DNA of 64,000 nt, from positions 214,178-278,177 of the forward strand of contig NZ_CP036427.1 of the NCBI RefSeq assembly GCF_007752535.1, in the 5' to 3' direction. The notes beneath the pieces are model-generated. The model was not told the DNA's origin. It saw nothing but the letters and a program-made list of their open reading frames with translations, and did no database searches. A program made the translations under genes and the position numbers. Origin of the DNA: Tautonia plasticadhaerens (GTDB lineage: Bacteria; Planctomycetota; Planctomycetia; Isosphaerales; Isosphaeraceae). This document shows positions 44,447 through 54,900 of this stretch, in pieces (within the stretch, counting starts at the first letter, position 1; the number at the start of each line of letters is the position of its first letter).

Positions 44447-44748
44447 GGCCGGCCTCCCCGAGGCGCCTTGCCTCGTGGAGCCGGGCGGGCAGCCTGCCGA
44501 GCAGGTCGCGGGGCTGCTGCCTCGTGTCGGCCGGGAGCCGGGACCACGGCCCCGGGCTCGGGAGCGGCCTCGGATCGGTCGGGGTGCTCAGGCGCGGGGG
44601 GGAGCGGTGCGTCGTGCGGCGGGGGGCATGCGATCTCTCCCGGTGAAATGGTCAGATGGTTTCGGCACCACGCGGCCAGTTCGAGCAGTGCGGTGACGCC
44701 GATCGTAACCGGCGCCGGGGGCCGCGCACCACCCGTCGCTTGAGGTGG
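44443..44748 (-). pseudogene. small ORF coupled to the recombinase, N-terminus lost
   Basis: ALLELAAWCRNHLTISPGE followed by a Pro/Ala/Arg-rich tail ending GKAPRGGRP, whose TGA overlaps the recombinase ATG by the sequence ATGA. Its beginning is replaced by the IS701 remnant. Probably an accessory protein of the recombinase transposon; function unknown. Confidence 0.5.
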
Positions 44749-45769
44749 AGTCTGCTTGGCACATCTCCACCGGCCAGCGAGTCCCAGCCGCGGCGACCAG
44801 CCGCTCGAGCGTCGTGCCGGGCGACCCGCCGCAGAGGAAGTAGGCCACCTCCTCCGGGTCGTCGACGCCGCGCCGCACCAGCAGCCGGCGGGCATATTCC
44901 TCGGGCTCGGGGCTGTTGATCGGGTGGATCGCCCAGTCGAAGGCCCGCGGCCCCTTGGACCCATCACCGCAGCTGAGCCGATGCCACGCCGCGGCGGGCG
45001 CCTCGGCCCGCAGCCTCGCGACGCGGACCTGGCGGAAGCCGACCCGGACCGACTGGTCGCTCCGCACGCCGACGACATACCCAAGCCCCCGGCGCTCGAT
45101 CGCCGAGCGGAACTTGGAATCCGAGCCGTAGACGGCATCGGCCGTCCCCCAGGCGGCGGGGACGCCGGCGTCCAGGGCCCGCTCGACCATCCTCCGGGCC
45201 TGGGCCGTCTTCGGGGCGAAGCGGATCTCCTCCGGCACACCGGCGGCCCGTCGGCGATCGGCGTCCTCGGCCCACTCCTCGGGCAAGTACAGCTCGCCGT
45301 CGAGGAAGGCCCGCCCCTTCGGCGTGGCATGGGCCAGGAAGACGCCGACCTGGCAGTTCTCGATCCGCCCGGCCGTGCCCGAGTACTGCCGCCGCACACC
45401 GACGCTCTTGGTCCCCTTCTTGAGGAAGCCGGTCTCGTCGACGATCAGCACGCCGTCCGGGTGGCCGAGGTGCTCGGCGACGTTGGATCGCAGGTCGTCG
45501 CGAACGGCGTCGGGGTCCCAGTCGGCCCGCGAGAGCAGGTGCTGCACGCCGTAGGGGCGGTCGTCACCGGCGTGCTCGGCCAGTTGCCAGCCGTTCTTGC
45601 GCTCGACGACGCTCAGCAGGCCGCGGAGGTACTCCCCCGCGCGGCGCCGGGGCTCCGAGCGGGCGAAGTGCCTGCCGATCCGCCCGGCCACCGCATCCAG
45701 TTCGTCGGCCCAACCGCGGACCGACTCGAGAGTCGGGAGGCTGGGCGAGTGCGTCGTCTTGGTCGCCAC
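44749..45769 (-). pseudogene. IS701-family transposase remnant
   Basis: From ATG 45769: LESVRGWADELDAVAGRIGR, GVLIVDETGFLKKGTKSVGV (first Asp), AWGTADAVYGSDSKFRSAI (second Asp), GTRWPVEMCQAD. The expected Glu motif and C-terminus are missing because the sequence switches to the recombinase-linked ORF. A different IS701 subgroup from the one at 15188. Confidence 0.82.
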
Positions 45770-45958
45770 GGCAGTCCCTCCGTGCAGGTGCCGTGGCCAT
45801 CATACCAAGTACGACTGTAGGACTAATTTCCCGGATCAGTGGGCCAACTCCCCTAGACTCGCCCCGGACAAGTTGTTATTTTTGGCGACTGCGGGTCGAT
45901 GATGACCCGAGGGCCGGAGACCGGCCGAATCCTTTCGACCGATTCCAGGGGTAGCCCC

Positions 45959-46258
45959 ATGCGCACGACCGCTGCGTCCGTCGGGGATCGTCCAGGCGTC
46001 TCGGATGAGCAGGGGAAGGTCACTTGCCCCTGCTGCGGCGAGGCGCTCGACCTGACCCGGCCCGACCCCCGGCACGCCGAGATGCTGCTCGGGCTCTGCC
46101 CCGGATGCCCGAGCTGGACGCTCATCGACGCGCGGGACGGCTCCGTGGTCGACTTGATCGCGGTCCGGCTGCCGGCCCGGCCGCCGTCCTCCCTCCGGAT
46201 CGCCAGGCCTCTCCTGGCCCGTCCCGACCCCGCACTCCCCCGGGCCGCAGCCCTCTGA
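45959..46258 (+). CDS. small zinc-ribbon-like protein
   Basis: 99 residues. VTCPCCGEALDLTRPDPRH and LGLCPGCPSWTLIDARDG give a CxxC...CxxC pair typical of a zinc ribbon, then a basic tail (ARPPSSLRIARPLLARP). Translation probably starts at ATG 45959. Unknown function. Followed by a 20-bp hairpin. Confidence 0.65.
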   Translation: MRTTAASVGDRPGVSDEQGKVTCPCCGEALDLTRPDPRHAEMLLGLCPGCPSWTLIDARDGSVVDLIAVRLPARPPSSLRIARPLLARPDPALPRAAAL

Positions 46259-46669
46259 AACTTGCTCGCCTGGGAGACTTGCCTTGGGGCCTGGGAGGCC
46301 GGGGGCTCGTCCGCGAGCCCCGGCCTCCCAGGGGTGGTCGATCCAGACAATCCCGGATGACGGCCTTCACGAGCGGACCGACCGGCGAGCGCCGTTCCGG
46401 GGCCCCGCTCCAGTCTCGTCGGCGGCCTCGCCTCGGCGTCCGAGTGATCGGCGATGTCCCGGGGGGCCGTCCAGGAGGCCACCTACCGCCTTCGAAGGCG
46501 AGGCCGGGAAGGCCATTCGCTTGGTGGTCGCCGAGCCCGTCGAGCAACCCCGGCCGGCCGACGACGGGCCCCGGGGCCTCTCCGACGCCCCCTCTCGCCT
46601 CGGTCGGGACGGTCAGCCCGTAGGCCGATCGGGCCTCGGGACTCGGATCTCGGGGCCAGTTCGGCCCGA
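46259..46669. other. intergenic region between convergent genes
   Basis: Contains the long hairpin at 46290-46332. The rest (46333-46669) shows no gene; frames here are shadows. Confidence 0.5.
46290..46332. terminator. long GC-rich hairpin between convergent genes
   Basis: CCTGGGAGGCCGGGGGCTCG and CGAGCCCCGGCCTCCCAGG pair over 19-20 bp around a TCCG loop with a single bulged G. It follows the zinc-ribbon stop by 31 bp. It has no U tract, but its length suggests a bidirectional transcription barrier. Confidence 0.6.
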
Positions 46670-48415
46670 TTATCGGCCCGGCAGAACGCCCTCGTCGGCC
46701 TCCCCCGGAAGGATGATCATCCCCACCGCCTCGACCCGGCCGGCCCGGTCCACCTCCCGCACCCGCAGCGCGATCGGCCCGAAGACGACGAGTTGCCCGG
46801 GATCCGCCCGCTCGACCCCGAGGCGATCGCGGATCGCCTCGTCCAGCGTTTGCTCCGGCGGCGAGTCCATCTGGACGCCATAGAACGCCTCCAACTCGCT
46901 CACCCTCGCCCCCCCGCGGAGCGGGAACTCGACCTCGGGCGGGAGGGCGACCGACACCGTCTCCCTGCCGAGGACCCGGTCGACCAGCGGTCTCGCCTGG
47001 GGCGCCATCACGACGATCGCGTGGTCACCGACCTCCAACCGAGTGCTCCCCTGCGGGGGGACGATCCGCTCTCCCCGGGCGATGATCGCGATCACCGCCC
47101 CCTGGGGCAGGGCCAGTTCTCGGACCTGCCGGCCCGCGGCGCGCGAGCCGGGCTCGACGAAGTAATCGACCACCTCCCCCTCGACGTGCCGCAGGGAGCT
47201 GATCTCCAGGGCCACCGGCGGCGCCGGTTCGGTCGGGCGCTGCAGTCCCAGCCGTCGAGCGAGCGGGGACAGCGTCCAGCCCTGCACCAGGGCCGACACC
47301 AGCACCACGAAGAAGACCACGTCGAAGATCGGCTCGGCCCCGGGCAGCCCGAACAGGAAGGGGAAGGTCGCGAGGGTGATCGGCACGGCGCCCTTCAGCC
47401 CGCCCCAGGAGAGGAAGCACAACTCTCGCCACCCGAATCGGAACGGCAACAGGGTCAGGGCGACCGCCAGCGGGCGGGCGACGAAGACCAGGATCGCGGC
47501 CATCAGCATCCCCTGCGGCGCGACCCCGAGCAGTCGGCTCGGGAAGCTGAGCAGGCCGAGGACCACGAACATGACGATTTGGGCCAGCCAGGCCCCGGCG
47601 TTGTGGAACAGGAAGATGCCCCGCTTGCAGACGATCCGGCGGTTGCCGATGACGATGCCCGCCAGGTAGACCGACAGGAACCCGCTCCCGCCCAGGGCGG
47701 CCGCGATCCCGAAGGCCAGCAGCCCGCACGTGCTGGCCAGCACGGGGTAGAGCCCCTCGGCCTCCAGCCGCATGCGGTTGATCAGCGTGACCCCGGCGAA
47801 GCCGACCGCCAGTCCGGCGATCGTCCCCCAGAGAGCCTGGCGGGCGAGCAGGCCGAGCAAGTCGGGGCCGAGCGCCATCTCCCCCAGGATCACCTGGATG
47901 AGGCCGAGCGTCAGGAAGATCGCCATCGGGTCGTTGGAGCCGCTCTCGACCTCGAGCGTGGCGCCGAGCCGGTCGGGCAAGCGAATGCCTCCGGAGCGGA
48001 GCGCGGCGAAGACGGCCGCCGCGTCGGTCGAGCCGACGATGCTGCCCAGCAGCATGCCCTGGACGGGGCTGAAGCCGAGAAGCCAGGTGGCGACGGCGCC
48101 GGTGACGGCCGCGGTGATCACCACGCCGGCGGAGGCCAGGGCCAGCGCCGGCCTCCAGGCGATGCGGAAGGCCGTCATCGGCGTGTTCAGGCCGCCGTCG
48201 AAGAGGATCACCGCCAGGGCCAGCGTGCCGATCGCGTGCGCCAGCGCATAGCTATCGAACACGATACCGCCGATCCCCTCCTCGCCGGCGAGCATCCCCA
48301 AGCCCAGGAAGAGGACCAGGACGGGGATGCCGGCCCGGGACGAGAGCTTGCTGGAGGCGATGCCCAGCAGGAGGAGGATGCCGGCGACAAGGATCAGGAT
48401 ATCGACGGGGAACAA
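46670..48415 (-). CDS. NhaP2/CvrA-type potassium/proton antiporter
   Basis: 581 residues. Residues 1-390 form a CPA1 transporter with about 12 helices: VILFDGGLNT, GSIVGSTDAAAVFAALRSGG (ion-binding Asp pair), ESGSNDPMAIFLTLG, and SWGGLKGAVPITLATFP. Residues about 405-480 are a TrkA_C domain (GRQVRELALPQGAVIAIIAR, DHAIVVMAP), and the last 100 a CorC/HlyC-type domain, as in NhaP2, which exchanges K+ or Na+ for H+ across the inner membrane. It starts at TTG 48415, set by GGAGGA nine bases upstream. A 47-residue membrane peptide precedes it. Confidence 0.93.
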   Translation of the reverse strand: MFPVDILILVAGILLLLGIASSKLSSRAGIPVLVLFLGLGMLAGEEGIGGIVFDSYALAHAIGTLALAVILFDGGLNTPMTAFRIAWRPALALASAGVVITAAVTGAVATWLLGFSPVQGMLLGSIVGSTDAAAVFAALRSGGIRLPDRLGATLEVESGSNDPMAIFLTLGLIQVILGEMALGPDLLGLLARQALWGTIAGLAVGFAGVTLINRMRLEAEGLYPVLASTCGLLAFGIAAALGGSGFLSVYLAGIVIGNRRIVCKRGIFLFHNAGAWLAQIVMFVVLGLLSFPSRLLGVAPQGMLMAAILVFVARPLAVALTLLPFRFGWRELCFLSWGGLKGAVPITLATFPFLFGLPGAEPIFDVVFFVVLVSALVQGWTLSPLARRLGLQRPTEPAPPVALEISSLRHVEGEVVDYFVEPGSRAAGRQVRELALPQGAVIAIIARGERIVPPQGSTRLEVGDHAIVVMAPQARPLVDRVLGRETVSVALPPEVEFPLRGGARVSELEAFYGVQMDSPPEQTLDEAIRDRLGVERADPGQLVVFGPIALRVREVDRAGRVEAVGMIILPGEADEGVLPGR

Positions 48416-48473
48416 CGGCGGCGATCCTCCGATACGGCGGGGGTGGGATGAGGGGGAGGTCGACGGCCTCGAC

Positions 48474-48617
48474 TCATTCCCACAACCCCAGGAGCTTCAA
48501 CACCATCAGGACGAGCCCGGAGCCGACCATCGCCAGCACCAAGTACAGGCCGGCGTTCGACCCGCGGTCGCCGGTGGGATCGCTCTCGGGCGTACGTCCG
48601 GGTTCGGTCATGGCCAT
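48474..48617 (-). CDS. 47-residue membrane peptide upstream of the antiporter
   Basis: MAMTEPGRTPESDPTGDRGS then NAGLYLVLAMVGSGLVLMVL and KLLGLWE. A single membrane helix with a polar N-terminus. It lies 58 bp upstream of the antiporter on the same strand and is probably co-transcribed; it may be a small accessory subunit. The assignment rests on the helix and position only. Confidence 0.55.
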   Translation of the reverse strand: MAMTEPGRTPESDPTGDRGSNAGLYLVLAMVGSGLVLMVLKLLGLWE

Positions 48618-48858
48618 CGTTCGTGAAATCCAAGAGGCGGTTTCGGACGGGGATCGGACCCGGGCGTGGCCGGGCCGGGTGGTTCCGGGCCGGCCGATCG
48701 CCCCCATCGTGTCGGGCCTCGGCCTGCGATCGAGGCGGCGGCGAACGTCACCGGGCCGAATGGACACGGACGCCCAATCGCGTCGGGATGGTCCCCACCC
48801 CGGGGGCGAGTCGCAATCGTGCAAGGGGACCCGGGGCGCCATCCCGGCCGGGGACGGT

Positions 48859-49182
48859 TCAGCAGAGGAAGCATTGCAGCCAGGGATGGCGGCGCACGGA
48901 GGCGGCCGGGAGCCATTCCGTCCCGAGCCAGGCCGGGCCGTCCGAGGTCGGCGGCGACAGCAAGGGCAGGCGAAATGAGCCCGGCCCGTGCAGCAGATGC
49001 GAAGGGCAAGTCTTCGGGCCGGGCGTCGCGGCGAGTCCGGGCCCGGAGGAGACGAGGCATGGGTCGTGGTCGCCCGAGGAACAGGGCGAATGGCTCTGAT
49101 CCCAGGACGTCCCCGTGAGCCGGGGAGCGAATCCGGGTATGGCCAGCGTGATCGTGAGGATCGTGATCGCGAATCGCCGCAT
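48859..49182 (-). CDS. secreted Cys-containing hypothetical protein
   Basis: 107 residues from ATG 49182. Signal peptide MRRFAITILTITLAIPGFA, then a Pro/Ser/His-rich region with five Cys (SPCSSGDHDPC, KTCPSHLLHG, LQCFLC). It resembles short exported proteins found next to heavy-metal efflux clusters. No fold recognised; it could bind metal. Confidence 0.5.
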   Translation of the reverse strand: MRRFAITILTITLAIPGFAPRLTGTSWDQSHSPCSSGDHDPCLVSSGPGLAATPGPKTCPSHLLHGPGSFRLPLLSPPTSDGPAWLGTEWLPAASVRRHPWLQCFLC

Positions 49183-49743
49183 GCTCAAGCCGCCTCCGGC
49201 AGCTATCATCGGAGGCCACCGGGTCGAGGTCAATGGAGAGGGTCGGTGGCCGACCATCGTTCCGCCCTCGGGGCCGACCGCGACTCGAGACCAGGGAGGG
49301 ATGCGTCGTGACGGGACCAGGATGAGTTCCCCGGTTGAGTGATCCGACCCCTCGCGAGCAGGAGCCCCCCGGCCCCAGGACGAACCCCGGTTATCCGGGG
49401 GTCGCCTATTGCGCCGAAGGAGACGGATCCGGGTCATCCCTCTGCCGGGCCCGATCGCCGGTCTCGGCGGATCGATGACCGATCATCCGGCGGCCGTGGA
49501 CGAGGGAGCGGAGTCCGGACTCAGGAATGCTGTCGCCCTGGCGATGCGTCTCCTCCGCCCCGGATTGAGTCGGGAGAACGGAGTCCGGATTCGGGCAATC
49601 GACCCGCATCGACGACCTCCTCGTCGGGGGGAGCGAGGCCGCCGCCGACCCCGGCTGGGACGGGATCGCCATGGCCGGCGGGCGTCGCATCGGGTATGCT
49701 CGTAGGTGGTGAATCCCCGTCCTCTTCGGGAGCTGGCGATTCG
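49183..49743. other. intergenic region before the efflux cluster
   Basis: Divergent promoter region between the secreted Cys protein and the efflux genes. It includes two near-repeats of a GGAGTCCGGA(C/T)TC(A/G)GG box at about 49508-49522 and 49570-49584, the second preceded by GAGTCGGGAGAACGGAG. A possible operator; otherwise no gene. Confidence 0.4.
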
Positions 49744-50142
49744 GTGCGGCCGATCACGATCCTGACCCTGATCCCGATCCTCGTCCTTTGCCCCTTCCTC
49801 TGCGGGGCGGCGGACTCGGTCTTCCCCGCGACCCGGTCCAATCCGATCTCCGACTCGAAAGGCCCCGACCGGGATTGCTGTCCTGGGGGCGGCGAGGGTC
49901 GCACCCAGGACACCGAAGATTGCCTTTGCGAGGGAGTCGTCCAGGCCAATGGGCCTCGGGCCGGCGAGGGCGACGGCGATCACCCCCGCTTGCCGCCCTC
50001 CCTCGATCGCCTGCTGCCCGCCGATCATCCCGCCCCCTCCCGCCTCTTGGCCCAACTCTCCCATTTCGGTTTCCTGAGCGGCCGGGCCCCCCATGTCGGC
50101 GCATCCCGCATGCGCGCCGTGCTTCAGAACTTCCGCTGCTGA
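49744..50142 (+). CDS. secreted Cys-rich protein of the metal efflux cluster
   Basis: 132 residues from GTG 49744 (GGGAG eight to twelve bases upstream). A signal peptide (RPITILTLIPILVLCPFLCGAAD) is followed by SVFPATRSNPISDSKGPDRD and CCPGGGEG...DCLCEG, then a Pro/His/Leu-rich region ending in MRAVLQNFRC. Such short exported Cys proteins accompany RND metal pumps in planctomycetes and may bind the metal in the periplasm. 185 bp before the adaptor gene, same strand. Confidence 0.6.
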   Translation: MRPITILTLIPILVLCPFLCGAADSVFPATRSNPISDSKGPDRDCCPGGGEGRTQDTEDCLCEGVVQANGPRAGEGDGDHPRLPPSLDRLLPADHPAPSRLLAQLSHFGFLSGRAPHVGASRMRAVLQNFRC

Positions 50143-50327
50143 GCGCCTCGTCCCTCGCGCCGGTCGGGTCGAGAAGGGCTGTCGGCGTGTCCGGGGGCTC
50201 GGTCTTGGCCGAGGCCTCCCCTACCCTGCTCACCAGGCATCCACCACGTCGATCCGCCCGCCGCCGGCCCCCGGCGTCTCGGGCGGAAGCCCGGCCGCGC
50301 ACACATTCCTCAATCGGGGATCGAATC

Positions 50328-51938
50328 ATGAAGCGGATTGTGTTCATTACAGCACCCGTCCTGGCGGCGATGATCGCCCTCGGCCTCGGCGTGGCCGTCG
50401 CCCGGCCCTCCTGGCTTCCCCCCTGGGCCCGCATCGACCCGGGGCGGCTCCCCGCCTGGGCGCGGATCGGGGCCGAGGTCCCGGCGACGGCCGAAGCCTT
50501 CGACTACGGGCTGTATTGCAAGGAACACGGCGTGCCGGAGAAGTTCTGCACCCTCTGCCATCCCGAGCTGGAGGAGACCTTGCTGCTCTGCCCCGAGCAC
50601 GGCGGCATCCCCGAGGACATCTGCACCCTCTGCCATCCCGAGGTGGAGGAGAAGTACGACATCGTCATCTGCCCCGAGCACGGGCTGCCGGAGCACTTCT
50701 GCGTCCGGTGCGGCGACGTCCCCGACGCCTCGGCCGCCCTGCCCGATGACGGCTGGTGCGTCACCCACAACACGCCCGAGGCCCTCTGCGCCGACTGCCT
50801 GCTCGCCCCCGAGGCGCTCGCCACCGGGGCCGGCCCACGGGTCTGCCGCCAGCCGCTGCCGGACGTACGGCTCGACTCCGAGGATCTGGCGGAGCGGATC
50901 GGCCTGAGGGCCGTGCCGGTGGGCGAGGAACGCCACGCCCACCACGCCGAGGCCAACGCCGAGACCGCCTACGACGGCAACCGCCACGCCGAGATCTATC
51001 CCCGCGTCGCCGGCTTCCTCCACGAGATCCGCGTCGACCTCGGCGACGAGGTCCGCCCCGGCGACGTCCTGGCCGTGGTCGACTCGGCCGAGGTCAGCGG
51101 CGCCAAGTCTCGCCTCATCTCGGCCCGGGCGGCCCTCGACCTGGCCCGGGTGGAATACGAGCGGACCCGGACCCTGGCCGAGCGTAACGCCGTCGCCTCG
51201 AAGCAGGTCCTGGAGGCGATGACCGCCCAGAACCAGGCCGAGGCCGCCGCCCTGGACGCCGCGCAGACGCTCCGCAACCTCGGCTTCAGCGACGAGGATC
51301 TGGGGCGGATCGAGGCGGAGAAGGACACCTCCAGCACGCTGGAGGTCGTCTCGCCGATCGGCGGCTCGGTCATCTTCCGCCACGCCGTGCTGGGCGAGGC
51401 CGTCCAGCCGACGACCAAGCTCTTCGGCGTGGCCGACAAGCGGGCGATGTGGCTCTGGATCGACGTCTATGAGCATGACATCGACCGGGTGGTGGTCGGC
51501 CAGAGGGTGACCTTCTCGGCATCGGGGGCACGCCTGAGGGCCGATGCCCCCTCCCATTCGGGGACCGTCACCTGGGTGGGCTCGGAGGTCGACGAGACGA
51601 CCCGCACCACCCGGGTCCGTGCCGAGCTGGAGGATCCCGGCGGTCGGCTCCGCGCGAACGTCTTCGGCCGGGCCCGGATCCGGGTCGAGCCGGAGCACGA
51701 CGCCCTGGTCATCCCCAAGGACGCCCTGCAACGGCACGAGCGGGCCGACCTGGTCTTCCTCCCGCTCGGGGCCGGGCGCTTCCGCCCGCAGCGGGTCGTG
51801 ACCCGGCCCACCGACGCCCCCGGACTCGTCGAGGTCGCCTGGGGCCTGGAGCCGGGCCAGGAGGTGGTCACCGACGCCGCCTTCCTGCTCAAGACCGAGA
51901 TCATGAAGGGCGCCATCGGCGCCGGCTGCTGCGAGTGA
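50328..51938 (+). CDS. RND efflux periplasmic adaptor (CzcB/CusB-like) with Cys/His modules
   Basis: 536 residues. An N-terminal anchor (VFITAPVLAAMIALGLGVAV) is followed by four metal-binding-like modules, residues about 64-165, of the type C-x2-H-x3-PE-x2-C-x2-C: YCKEHGVPEKFCTLC, LCPEHGGIPEDICTLC, ICPEHGLPEHFCVRC and WCVTHNTPEALCADC. A membrane-fusion core follows: AGFLHEIRVDLGDEVRPGDVL (lipoyl half), a helical hairpin (ARVEYERTRTLAERNAVASK), VVSPIGGSVIFRHAVLGEAV, and a beta-barrel (AMWLWIDVYEHDIDRVVVGQ). It links the inner-membrane pump to an outer-membrane channel. The Cys modules suggest delivery or sensing of a soft metal (Cu, Zn, Cd). Confidence 0.9.
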   Translation: MKRIVFITAPVLAAMIALGLGVAVARPSWLPPWARIDPGRLPAWARIGAEVPATAEAFDYGLYCKEHGVPEKFCTLCHPELEETLLLCPEHGGIPEDICTLCHPEVEEKYDIVICPEHGLPEHFCVRCGDVPDASAALPDDGWCVTHNTPEALCADCLLAPEALATGAGPRVCRQPLPDVRLDSEDLAERIGLRAVPVGEERHAHHAEANAETAYDGNRHAEIYPRVAGFLHEIRVDLGDEVRPGDVLAVVDSAEVSGAKSRLISARAALDLARVEYERTRTLAERNAVASKQVLEAMTAQNQAEAAALDAAQTLRNLGFSDEDLGRIEAEKDTSSTLEVVSPIGGSVIFRHAVLGEAVQPTTKLFGVADKRAMWLWIDVYEHDIDRVVVGQRVTFSASGARLRADAPSHSGTVTWVGSEVDETTRTTRVRAELEDPGGRLRANVFGRARIRVEPEHDALVIPKDALQRHERADLVFLPLGAGRFRPQRVVTRPTDAPGLVEVAWGLEPGQEVVTDAAFLLKTEIMKGAIGAGCCE

Positions 51939-51963
51939 TCGCCCCGGCGATGGAGGAGCCCCC

Positions 51964-54900
51964 ATGCTCGGTGCGCTCATCGAGTCCAGCCTGAAGAACC
52001 GGTTCGTCATCCTGCTGATGGCGGGAATGCTCGTCGTCGTCGGCGTCCGCTCGTCCCTCGAGCTGCCGCTGGACGCCTTCCCCGACACCACGCCGGTCCA
52101 GGTGCAGATCAACACGACCTCCCCGGAGCTGGCCCCGGAGGAGGTGGAGCGGCTGATCACCTTCCCGGTCGAGTACGCCATCGGCGGGCTGGAGGGCCTG
52201 AAGGAGGTCCGCTCGGTCTCCAAGTTCGGCTTCTCGCAGGTCGTGGCGATCTTCTCCGACGAGACCGACATCTACTTCGCCCGCCAGCAGGTCAACGAGC
52301 GGCTCGGCGAGGTCGAGCTGCCCGAGGGGATCGCCCGGCCGGCGATGGGCCCGGTCGCCACGGGGTTGGGCGAGATCTACCACTACCTGCTGCGAAGCGA
52401 GGACCCGCGGATCGGTTTGACCGAGTTGCGGACGCTGCAGGACTGGGTCATCCGCCCCCGCCTGCGACGGGTGCCGGGCGTGGCCGAGGTCAACGCCTGG
52501 GGCGGCTTCGTCAAGCAGTTCGAGGTCCGGGCCGACCCGGATCTGCTGGCCAAGTACGGGCTGACGCTCGACGACGTCATCGCGGCCCTGCGCTCCAACA
52601 ACCAGAACGCCGGCGGCGGCTACGTCGTCCGCTCCGGCCAGGCGAGCCTCGTGCAGGGGGTGGGCCGGACGACGACGGTCGAGGAGATCGCCGACGTCGT
52701 CGTCGCCGCCGAGGACGGCGTGCCGGTCCGGGCGAGAGACCTCGGGGAGATCGCCATCGGCCACGTCATCCGCCGGGGCGGCGTCACCGCCGGGGGCGAG
52801 GGCGAGGCGGTGCTCGGCCTGGCCTTCATGCGCATGGGAGAGAACTCGCGCGAGGTGACCCACGCCCTCGACGCGGCGATGGCCGAGATCGAGCAGGCCC
52901 TGCCGCCGGGGGTCGAGGTCGAGGTGCTCTACCGGGCGGACCGAGCTGGTCGACCAGGTCCTGCATACCGTCCGCGACAACCTCACGCACGGGGCGGTCC
53001 TGGTCATCGCCGTGCTCTTCGCCTTCCTGGGCAACGTCCGCGCCGGCCTGATCGTCGCCAGCGCCATCCCGCTGTCGATGCTCTTCGCCGTGACGATGAT
53101 GCAGGAGATCGGCATCGCCGGCAGCCTGCTGTCGCTCGGCGCCATCGACTTCGGCCTGGTGGTGGACAGCTCGGTGGTCATGGTCGAGAACTGCGTCCGC
53201 CGCCTCGGCCACGACCGCTCCAGCCGGAGCAAGCTGGAGGTCGTCCGCGATGCCGCCGTCGAGGTCCGGCGGCCGACGATGTTCGGCGAGCTGATCATCA
53301 TGATCGTGTACCTGCCGATCCTGACCCTCCAGGGAACCGAGGGGAAGCTGTTCCGGCCGATGGCCCTGACCGTCATTTTCGCCCTGCTCGGCTCGCTGGT
53401 GCTGTCGCTGACGCTGATGCCCGTGCTCGCCTCGCTCGGCCTCTCCCGGCGGACGCGCGAGAAGCAGACCCGGGTCGATCGGCTGGCGCACTGGATCTTC
53501 CAGCCGGTGCTGCGTCGGGCACTGAACCACCCGGTCCTCACGCTGGCCTTCGTCGGCTCGGTGACCGTGGCGACGACGATCCTCGGCCTGACCCTCGGCT
53601 CGGAGTTCGTCCCCCGGCTCTACGAGGGCTCGGTCGTCATCAACACGGTCCGCCTGGCGGGCGTCGACCTGGACGAGTCGCTCCGCTACGGCACGCACAT
53701 CGAGCGCATCCTCCAGGAGAGTTCCCCGACGAGATCGAGGACATCTGGAGCCGCACCGGCACCGCCGAGGTCGCCACCGACCCGATGGGCCTGGAGCTGA
53801 CCGACGTCTTCATCACCCTCACGCCGCGCGAGCAATGGACGCGTGCCGAGACTCAGGAGGAGCTAGTCGACCTGATGGCCCGGGAGACCGAAGTCCTGCC
53901 GGGATGCGGGCGATCTACACGCAGCCGATCGAAATGCGGATCAACGAGATGATCGCCGGCATCCGCGCCGACCTGGGCAAGCTCTTCGGCCCCGACCTCG
54001 ACGTGCTCAAGGCGAAGGCCGCGGAGATCCAGCGGGTCATCGAGCAGGTCCCCGGGGCCGCCGACGTGACGACCGAGCAGGTCACCGGGCTTCCGGTGCT
54101 CCGGGTGGAGGTCGACCGGGCGGCGCTGGCCCGCCACGGCGTGTCGGCCGAGCAGGTGCTCGACGCGGGTCCGGGCGACCGGCGGCCTGCAGGTCGGCGA
54201 GGTGCTGGAGCCCGACCGCCGCTTCCCGCTGGCGATCCGACTCCCCGAGAAGTACCGAGACGACCCGGCGGCCCTGGACCGCATCCTGATCCCCACGGCC
54301 TCCGGCCAGCGGCTGCCGCTGACCCAGCTCGCCGGCTGGAGGAGGTCGAGGGCCCCTCGACGATCAACCGCGAGTGGGGCCTGCGGCGGATCATCGTCCA
54401 GGCGAACATCCGCGGCCGCGACCTCGGTTCCTTCGTCGATGAGGCCCGGGGGCGGATCGCCCGCGAGGTCGAGCTGCCGCCCGGCTACTCGGTCGAGTTC
54501 GGTGGCCAGTACGAGAATTTGATCCGGGCCGAGCGGCGGCTGTACCTGGTGGTGCCGCTCGCGCTGGGGCTGATCCTCAGCCTGCTGTACCTGTCGTTCG
54601 GCTCGGTGCGCGACGCCCTGATGATCTTCACCGGCGTGCTGTTCGCGAGGGCCGGTGGCGTGCTGGGGCTCTGGATCATGGACTTGCCGTTCACCATCTC
54701 GGCGGGGATCGGATTCGTCGCCCTGGCCGGCGTCTCCATGCTCGACGGACTGGTCCTGGTCAGCTACATCCGCGACCGCATGGCCCAAGGCGTGCCAAAG
54801 CGCCAGGCGATCGAGCAGGCCCGAGAGGCGCGGCTCCGGCCGGTCCTGATGACCAGCACGGTGGCGGCGATTGGGTTCGTGCCGATGATGCTCTCGACCG

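Noticed and set aside
46454..48451. 665-codon plus frame over the antiporter
   Set aside because: Highly charged Arg/Gln/Asp-rich shadow of the NhaP2-type gene on the other strand; no domain.
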